Assembly: GCA_036244855.1 (NCBI GenBank)
Contig: BQKZ01006559.1
Span: forward strand, 1-22,653
DNA length: 22,653 nt
From: Temnopleurus reevesii
Taxonomy: Eukaryota > Echinodermata > Echinoidea > Temnopleuroida > Temnopleuridae
Reading direction: 5' to 3'
Shown: one piece after another, positions 10,201-19,200 of the stretch
Numbering within the stretch: position 1 is the first letter of the stretch
Layout: each line of letters starts with the position of its first letter
Translations under genes and position numbers: made by a program
Notes under the pieces: generated by a model
What the model was told of the DNA's origin: nothing
Database searches by the model: none
What the model saw: the letters and a program-made list of their open reading frames with translations, nothing else

Positions 10201-13200
10201 TCGTGGCAGAGGGGTTTGTCAGACTCTGTTGTGGAGTGGAAGTTGTAGTCCCTGTGTGTTCAGGACAAGGATATGTGCTGAAGCAGGTGCTATTACAACA
10301 CAGAGTCCTCAACTGAATTGTGAACATTTATGACTTTTCTCCATTTGCATTTGAGTGGTGTTAGAAGTGTGCATGTATAGCTGTCAATCAAAATAGACAA
10401 TTTAAAGGGGAAACAACCCCTGGAATTCAATGATATGATCTCATAAAATGAGGAAAGAGAATATACAGCTACTTGTATGAAGAATGTCCGCTTTAAGTCC
10501 AGGATGTTTTGGGTAAATTATCTAATGAATTGTATGTATACAGCACCTAGTGTAAATGGGCCTCGGCTGTCCCAATGCCAGAAATGACTCACACTCGTGT
10601 ACAAAATAGAAGAATTTGAGCCTCGATACAATATCAGAGGTATCAAAATAAGTCATTTCCATGCCCCATTTAGATTAGCATCAAACTGATTCTGTGCGTG
10701 GTCATGCCGTGCTAAATGACCTTCTCAACTGAGGAATTTTCTTGGCGTGGTAAATGCACTTTAAAGACGCCTGGAAAAGGCATGTGACTGTTTATACTCA
10801 TTAGTCTTTCTAATAAGAAGGAGTATTTTCATTTTCCAATACTGTATAAGTGAACATTTTTGCTGGAATATTATTTTCACTAATTTTGTGACCATGAAAT
10901 CACTATCCACTGCCAGTAATGCTCATAGACTTGTGTACAATTATATTTTAAAACGTGAAAATGACAACCTGCTTTTATGCAAAAATATGCCTGAAATGAC
11001 GTGAATTTGCAATAATTACACTATAATATTGGCTTTAACATTATATTTCCTACCGTAGATATGAAAAAAAAGTGAGATGTAAAGCGAAATTGAAACATTT
11101 TTTTATAGCATTTATCCAATTGTGATTGAAGAAATAATTCATCATATTGAATGATATTGCTTGGATTTGTCATTTATAGATATTTCAAAACATATACAAG
11201 GAGCAGAGCCTGTTTTAAACAGGGAACATTATATGATATTCAGTTCCTGTTTCTGATTTGATAGCATGCATCCACAAGTAGTGTGCAGTAACTTATTAAG
11301 TGGGTCCTAATCACTTCATGATGATAATCAAGTATTGCAGTTAATGATTACAAAAAGGTAGATTATTGAATGTTCTCAGGTTCTTGATTTTAAGTACTAA
11401 CACATGAATGATCCTTTGGCAAATAATGATATTAAGGGTATCTCAGGCCAAAAATAATAATACCTTTAACACAAAGATTGTTCTTGACAAACCTAAAGCT
11501 TGCCTGAGGCTTGCCCGACATAGCAACAAGTAATGTATGCAAGCTTGATTCCAAGTTTTATAGTCTTATTATTATTAAACGGTTTGAGGAATACCACCTA
11601 ACTATGTTCAGTGGCAAGAAAAGCACATAAATTTGAATATATAAGTAAACCTGCCTATTGACAGTATACACAAAACCAACTCCCCAAAGCAACCCATTAC
11701 ACCAAAAAGGATTCTAGTTTTTTAAATGTTTAAAAATATAATGTTTTTCATTATGAACTAAAAAGATAGACTTAAATTACGAAACTTGACTCACAAGGTT
11801 ATAAGCAACAGGGACTTGCACACAAAGAACGCATCTCGTTCGAAACGCCACACAATTAGCTTTCTGGAGTTAGGCTTTGTGTGTTGATTTTGAAGGAACC
11901 ATTTAATTGCTTTGAATTTCTTAATTCATAATCGATATGGTGAGAGATAAAGTTATTGTTGGTTAATAATAGTAATATAGAAATCTCTCTCTCTATATTT
12001 TTTTTTATCTCAGACACTCTTTCATGTATGGTAGCAAATCTTTTATGCCACATGTACATGTAGTTTACATGTTGGATATAAATTTAGGCTTGCCACCCCC
12101 TCCCCCCTAAAAAAGAAAATAAGAGAAAATCTCAGACATCTGATCAGAATACATCTCCAAAAATCAATACATTGAAGTGAACTCATACATTCATCTGTTC
12201 TTAATTAAGAAGTATCCTTTTTTAAGCCAATATTGCAGTTACTCATGAAATTGGCAGAGTTATGTACTTTATTAATACTCCATGCATTAGTAGTTGCCTA
12301 GTGTGTGGGAGTCTTATTTTGACAACCAATTGCAAATGACTAATCATTAGGAATTATAAGTGTCACACCTTGAAAAATTGTTACAGTGTGAAAACTCACC
12401 AAGGTTTATTCAGGGCCCCCTCTTTCAGCGTATTGTCTGATAATTGCTGACTGTATTCTATAGATATAAAATAAAGATATCCATGTACTATTTCATAAAT
12501 TGTACATGTACATGTGTGTTTTGTTGGTGAAAAAATTCAATTTGATTCAATTCAAAATTACATAAACTTTTGGTTAGAAAATGTAGTGTCCCCACAGCCA
12601 AGTATGTTTGATTAAAAATTGTACAATTAGTTGGAATGGTAATACCTTTAGTAAATGCTTTTTTTGTAGCATGGATTCGTGCATTGATACATGTAGTTCA
12701 TATATATTACGTACATCTACATGTATACTGCAAATGGCTTGAACATCAATATGCAATGTAGACCATGAATTGAAATGTATTGTAACTATTAAAACACACC
12801 AGAAAAATCAATATCCAATTTTTATGCAAATTTGGATCTGAGCGTGACACAGAAGTGGAGACACAAGTACCTTGGGATAATGATTGTGATTATATTATTG
12901 TTTTCTGCAACAACTACCACATACATGCATTATATTGCATGTATTGCCAGATGTTTTTGTGTATCTCTATTTCCTTTTACAGTCTTGATTTTCTGTTACA
13001 TGGTTCAAATTATTGAGCTCTGTGTACATGTATATGGACGATAACAGCATAATTAATTACTCATCCTTTTCTACCATCCCACAATATCTTATTGCCTAGG
13101 CATATTTTTTATCCACAAATCAAGCCTAAACATGAGGGTTTTTTTTTGTTGGTTCACATGATTTTAGCCAACATTTAGTTAAAGTCAAGAAGAAAAAAAA

Positions 13201-16200
13201 ATGTCATTTAAAAAAAAAAAGTGTCAGGCCTAAAACTTGTTAAAAACCTACATTTCTGAGGCTACATTTAATTTATGTCAACAACCAGTAAATACATGTA
13301 TTTTGGTTTGGAAATCATTTTTTTTAATTGAAATTGTAAAAAGGCACAATTTATATTTAAAGCTGCTTTCATCAATTTTGGTGCTGGTAATTTTCTTCAT
13401 ACAACCGTCATAGTTGAAATTCCACTTGTCTTTCAATTTCAAATATTTTATGAGAGCAATATTCTTGGCTATTATTTATGACTTCTGCATATGATATGGA
13501 CTATTTATGCGCTTTGAGTAAAACCATCATGTACATGTATGGGTTTCTAATTTTAACACTCATTGAGAAAAACCATTTGGGCGTGCGAGTGACTTTTGTT
13601 TACCTATACGGTATCAAGAGTTTGCTGCCGTAATATTATTGGGATCTAAGGTATTGTTCTGTGGAATGTTTATGAGTTAGTTTTATAGCTGACAATCTGC
13701 GAGCATAGTCTGAATTTCAGTGTTTTGGCTCCTATGAGTAGGGTATTGATAGAGTACAATTAATGCAGTCAAATCTGTCTATAGTGGCCATCCACGTGGA
13801 ACAGAGGGAGTGGCCACTGTAGCAGGTGACCTCTATATACAGGTTCTATTACACACATTATCATCTTGAGGGAACCAGTTTTGGTGGCCCATATAGGCCG
13901 GTGGTACTGTACTGTTATCCACTAAGACAAGTTTGATTGTTCATATATAGAGATAACTTTCAAAGAGAAGAACAATATTTAACCTGTACAGATTTCAGGC
14001 CCCTATCAAACACCAACAAACACACCCCCATACAATAAATTATTGCGACCCAGCTGTCACCTAGGGCCATTGCTCTCAAATTCTGATACATGCATTGACA
14101 ATCTTAAGAATATTCCTGCATATATTCTTTACATGAATTCAGTTTTAGGCCTTAATGTTGATATTCCTTACAAATTAAAAATTAAGATTTACTGAGGTAA
14201 AGTAACAAGATACATGGACTAGCACTTTTGAGTGCAATTGATGATTTGTTTTTACTTACACATCATCAACTCACTTGTCTCTGTCTGCTAGTGTGATTAT
14301 GTAATCAATTTGAAGGTTAATTTGATACAAGCTATTTAGGCCTATGCTTTTGGTTTGCCTGGGGGTTATTTTTAACTGAATGAGCAATCAGTATGATTCT
14401 CTTGTTGAATAAATGCACCCCTAGGAATTAAGGCACCCCTGGGAAGGCAGGACTATAGGGCACTTGCACATTCTGAGTTTTTAGAATTATTGGGCTATTT
14501 TTTTAATCAACATATCAACCTGTTCAGAATTTAAATTTCATAATTAGTGGTAGTGTGGACACCATTATAAGCATGCTATTTCAATGGCTAAATCTCAACA
14601 TTTTCAATGTACAATTGTGCCACAATTTGCCATTTTTCGCAGAGAATTTAAAACATTAAACTAGTCACTAAACTCATGAAAAATCCTTAATTTGGCAACA
14701 CTTTAAACATTAAAAAAAACCTTTGTCTTCATGCAAATTGGTAACATTTCTCTGTAGTTTTTTTGTGATGATAGATTCAATTTGGTAAAATTATATTTCA
14801 TTGAAATGTCTTGGAAAAGGAATTAAAAATTTGAGTGTTACCAATTTAGGAAAGGAATAGTGATTGAATTTGTTGCAGAATAATTCCTTCCCTGAATGGG
14901 GTAAATTGCAAAGAGGACTGGCTAAAAACTCGAGACCAAGAGTGGAGGTTAGCTGAACTGAGCAGCAACAGGAAATAAAGCTGACACATATTTGATGGTC
15001 CCTTTCACCTTTTCATGGTCAGATGTTACTAGTCTTGCATAAAGCCGTGATGAAAACTTCATTACTCACTGCATTGAGCAGAGCTGCCAACTAGTAGGAT
15101 CTTATCCCTTTAATAGTAGGATTTTCAGTGAAAATAGGACACCTCTAGGATAAAATAGGATATTTTAGGTCATTGAGATACAGTGCTGGAAAGTGCATGG
15201 ATTCTATTAATAAAGAATATAATATTTTTTCTATGAAAATAGGATTAATATGGTAAAATAATTGTTTTGTCTAAGTATGAGGTTGGCAGCTCTGATTGAT
15301 TGTTATGAGAATCACCAGGGAGATTTAAGAATCACTGAGCTAAAAAAAGAAGGTCCTCGTCAAAACAAAAATATTGATTAGATTGACTTAGATAGTCCAC
15401 CCTCTGAAATTCAGCAACTGAACATTTGTAATAGGTCCCTGCCACTCCCTCTCCTCTGCGATACTCAAGAAGGCCAAAATATACTTCATCTTGCCAATGG
15501 ATAGTTGCTTTGTGGCTATTATTTCAAGTTCAATGTAAAATATTAGGTATGGGATTAAAAAAAAACAAGGACATAGATTGTACCAATTAAAATCAAGGTT
15601 GTAATTTCCATATTGGTAAACCTACAAATTAGTACAAGGCTTTGTTTGAATTTACTGATTTTTTTTTGTATTTTTAATGACACTGCTGTACATGTTCTAG
15701 CAGATATAACTGGTTTATGTGGGATTGCCTTCTTAAGCATACCCCTAACACAAAGGTTATTCTTGATAGTCCTAAAGCTTGCCCGAGGCTTGCCTGAGGC
15801 TTGCCCGACATAGCAACATATAATGTATGCAAACTGGATTCCATGTATTGTAGTCTTATTGTTGTGAACCGCTTTATTAAGACAAGGAACGCTCATGAAT
15901 TTGAATACATGCCTGCCTATTACTGGAAAACATAGGATGATCATGATAGAAATGAGGTGCATGTATTATGATCATTTCCGGGATTATTAGTTTCAAGATT
16001 CATTGTTCCAAATGCACAAACATGCAGTAAATGCATTTTCGTTACTTGAAAATAAAAGGGTTAGATTGCTTAATTCAAATAATAATGGCATTTCTCAAAA
16101 TATTCAAAACTGACAATATGTGTAAAAGCAAACAAAATGTTCTAATTATGCAGAATACACAAAAACATTTGTTGTTCACAAATAACCCTTACATATTTCT

Positions 16201-19200
16201 GTTTCCTATTCACTTGTTTGTTTTTCAGACTTTCTGAATGGTTAATTACTTTTTTAATAAAAAACATTACAATGATGGATTTTCGTTAAAGTGAAGCTTT
16301 TGAATATAAGATTGTAATTAGAATTATGAACATATATGTTCAATGGCATTATCTCAAATCTTTTTAATAGAATTAACTGAGCAACTCTTTTGAAAATTTT
16401 CATGACAATTTGTTGTGCAGCTTTTGATGTTAAAAGTCTAACAGATGTGAAGAAAATTGGGGTCAATCACTCATTGTATATGTATATTTTAATTATTGTA
16501 TGATAAACAAGTCTATTGATAGATGAAGCATATTTCGAAAGATGATAACCAATGTAGGTTTTCTAAGTTTTTATGAAGTCATAAAGGAAACATGTGGCAT
16601 AGTTTCATCATGTGATTGTGGGTTTGAGTGCGTGGGAGGGGGGAAGGAAAGGGGAAGCACGAGGCTTAGAAGAAGGAAAATATCTCCAGTCATCAGTATG
16701 TCTGTTATCATTGATGATTAGTAGGTGCAATTAGAATTAGCTACTGTACGACTGATACGCATATTTTGTTCAATTGCATAGCTGTTATTGTACACCTACA
16801 TGAGGTGACTGAATTTCTTATAGGCAGCCACAAAACCAGGATCCAGGAAAACAAAAAGTAATAAGGCTGACAATGAAAAGACACCCCTCCACCCACAAAA
16901 AAAGGAGCTAAGTAACAAACAATATATGATACATTCCACCCCATAGTGGCTCATCAAAGTGACAAAATATAGATCTAAAAGATAATCTACATCTGTATTT
17001 TAGCATTTTGGACTCACTAATTTTGAATAGAGATGATTAAAAACTAGTTTTGTGGCAGAAAAACTCTATTGGATGTAGTTGGGGCTATAATTTTTCAAGA
17101 AACTGAAGTCTCGCAAGTTGTCTGTTTAAGAGAGATCATGATGCAATAGTTGGTGCACTGATTTTTTTTATAAAAATGTGTCATTTCTTTGAAGTGAATT
17201 CAATAACAGGAAATGGTGGGGGGGGGGGGGAACTGCCCTCACTCTTGACTTCAAACTTCAGCAAGACAAGATAATTTCTTGACATGTCGGTCGATATAGT
17301 TAATCATATAAGAATAAAAATAGTATTTTGAGAATTTTTCCACATGATATCTTAGTTAAGTTTGATTATTTGAATTGGGTGATTGAGGCTGGGTTAATCT
17401 CAAAGTACTCTTTGAACCCCCTCAGCTTACATACTTTGGTGACAAGTTGGGCAAACCTCAACCAGCCATTGGCAGGCTTTTCAGGTATCCAGGACCAATC
17501 TTTGTGTTTTAATAAGTACAGTGCAAGTCAGTATTTGTTTAGCTACCTGTTGCCAAGTGCTATGAAGCTTAAAAATATCATTACTTGGCTATTAAAAAGT
17601 GTTCTAAGCTTTATAATGATAGCAGGTAACCAAAGAAGTTCTGATTGGCACTTTACGAGTACATTGTATGCATAAATTTTGAATTGCTATAAAATATATT
17701 TTGTAAATTTGTCTGTATAAACAGGTACTCTGGAGATGATGATTATTGGACCCCAGAGGAGTTTGCAGAGTTCATGCATGAAGAACAGAAGGTATATTTT
17801 GACCATCAGAATTTTTTATTTTTATTTTATTTTTTTATTATTATTAATATTTTTTTTTTTTACTTTAACCCATAAAATGCTTACAATTTTCTGTGTATAA
17901 GTATTCCAGCAAAGGAGATTAGTTTTCTTCAAGGTTTAAAGACTACATGTATGACTGGAATTTGGGCACATTTAAATTGAAATTATGTCCAATTTCCTGT
18001 AAATTGTTTTTTACCAAATTTTCGTCAGTGATCATCTATCTGGAAACGTATTGTTTTTAATATGCTATGATGGGGTCAAATTGAAGTGAAAATCAGATAC
18101 CTGTCATATGTTTCGATAATGAGATCAGAAAGAATTAAAACACACATCTGAACATGTCAATCCACTGTGCTATTCGACTGAAGTCAGTTTTTTTAATTCC
18201 CAGATTCATGAATGACTAAAAATCATTTATTCATATATTCAACTTCTTTTTTTAATAATCGCAGGCTAGTCTCAATACAGATGGAGAAAGAAATTTATGC
18301 AAAAATACTGTGTTTTTTTTTCAATAGGCCGGTTTTACTAATAGATTTAAATTCATTCAAATTTCTTGCCAACAAATGTAGTTTACAGTATTTATTAAAT
18401 CGGTTAGCAGCAATTGAACTCCAATACTTAGAATCCGGTATGCATACATTACTTGTTGCTATGCCAGGAAAGACTTGGACAAGCTATATCTCGAGTGCAT
18501 AAAATTTGCATCTATTAGCACATTGATATTTAGCAGTTTCAAATTCTAGGGCCAAGCTTTGTATAATTATCGACAGTGCATAAAATTTGCATCTAAATGT
18601 ATATTAAGCATATTGAGCTTAAACTGTTTCAAGATCTAGGACCAAGATCATGGCCGCAGCAGTTGATTTAGAAGTTAATTCTCCCATCCATTGATGATCA
18701 AACCAGCCTCACTCATTCATGTGTTTAAGCGCCTCAACAGATGTTAATTGATGCTCAAGTAATGACCAACATGCCCGAGCAATCCCAAGTGCATATTACT
18801 GTCTTGCACCATTCATCATTTATATGCAGGGCATGTCATTGATTAAGCATCATTTCCCTTGTTCCTTGTTAAATGCTTTCCTATACCAAATGTATTCATT
18901 TTAAACAGAACATGTCTACAGTACATTGTAAATGCTAATTTCTAGTCTAAATTCTTCCCTTTTTAAATAAGATTAATTGAAATTCAATACATAGGAAGCA
19001 GAGAGTATCTGTTACATACATTAAAGAATTTTGTAGAGACATGCAGTCGCTCTTAGTATAACGTACATGACGAAAATATGTGGAATTGCCCTCATTGACC
19101 ATTTTTTCATGATGAAAAAACGCTGCTTTATATGTCAGTGTAATCGTTAAATTTCATATCCCCCTAAATGTACGTATTACTTACATTCAAGGAATTAAAA

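Noticed and set aside
10067..10333. Overlapping ORFs on both strands with similar peptides
   Set aside because: Explained by the palindromic hairpin at 10098-10314.
15555..15962. Longest ORF in the window, 135 codons on the minus strand
   Set aside because: It crosses a dispersed repeat, has no domain, and lies inside a PLC-delta intron.
17328..17675. 115-codon ORF just before a PLC-delta exon
   Set aside because: No recognisable motif; it ends before the exon and is not in a splice-compatible arrangement.
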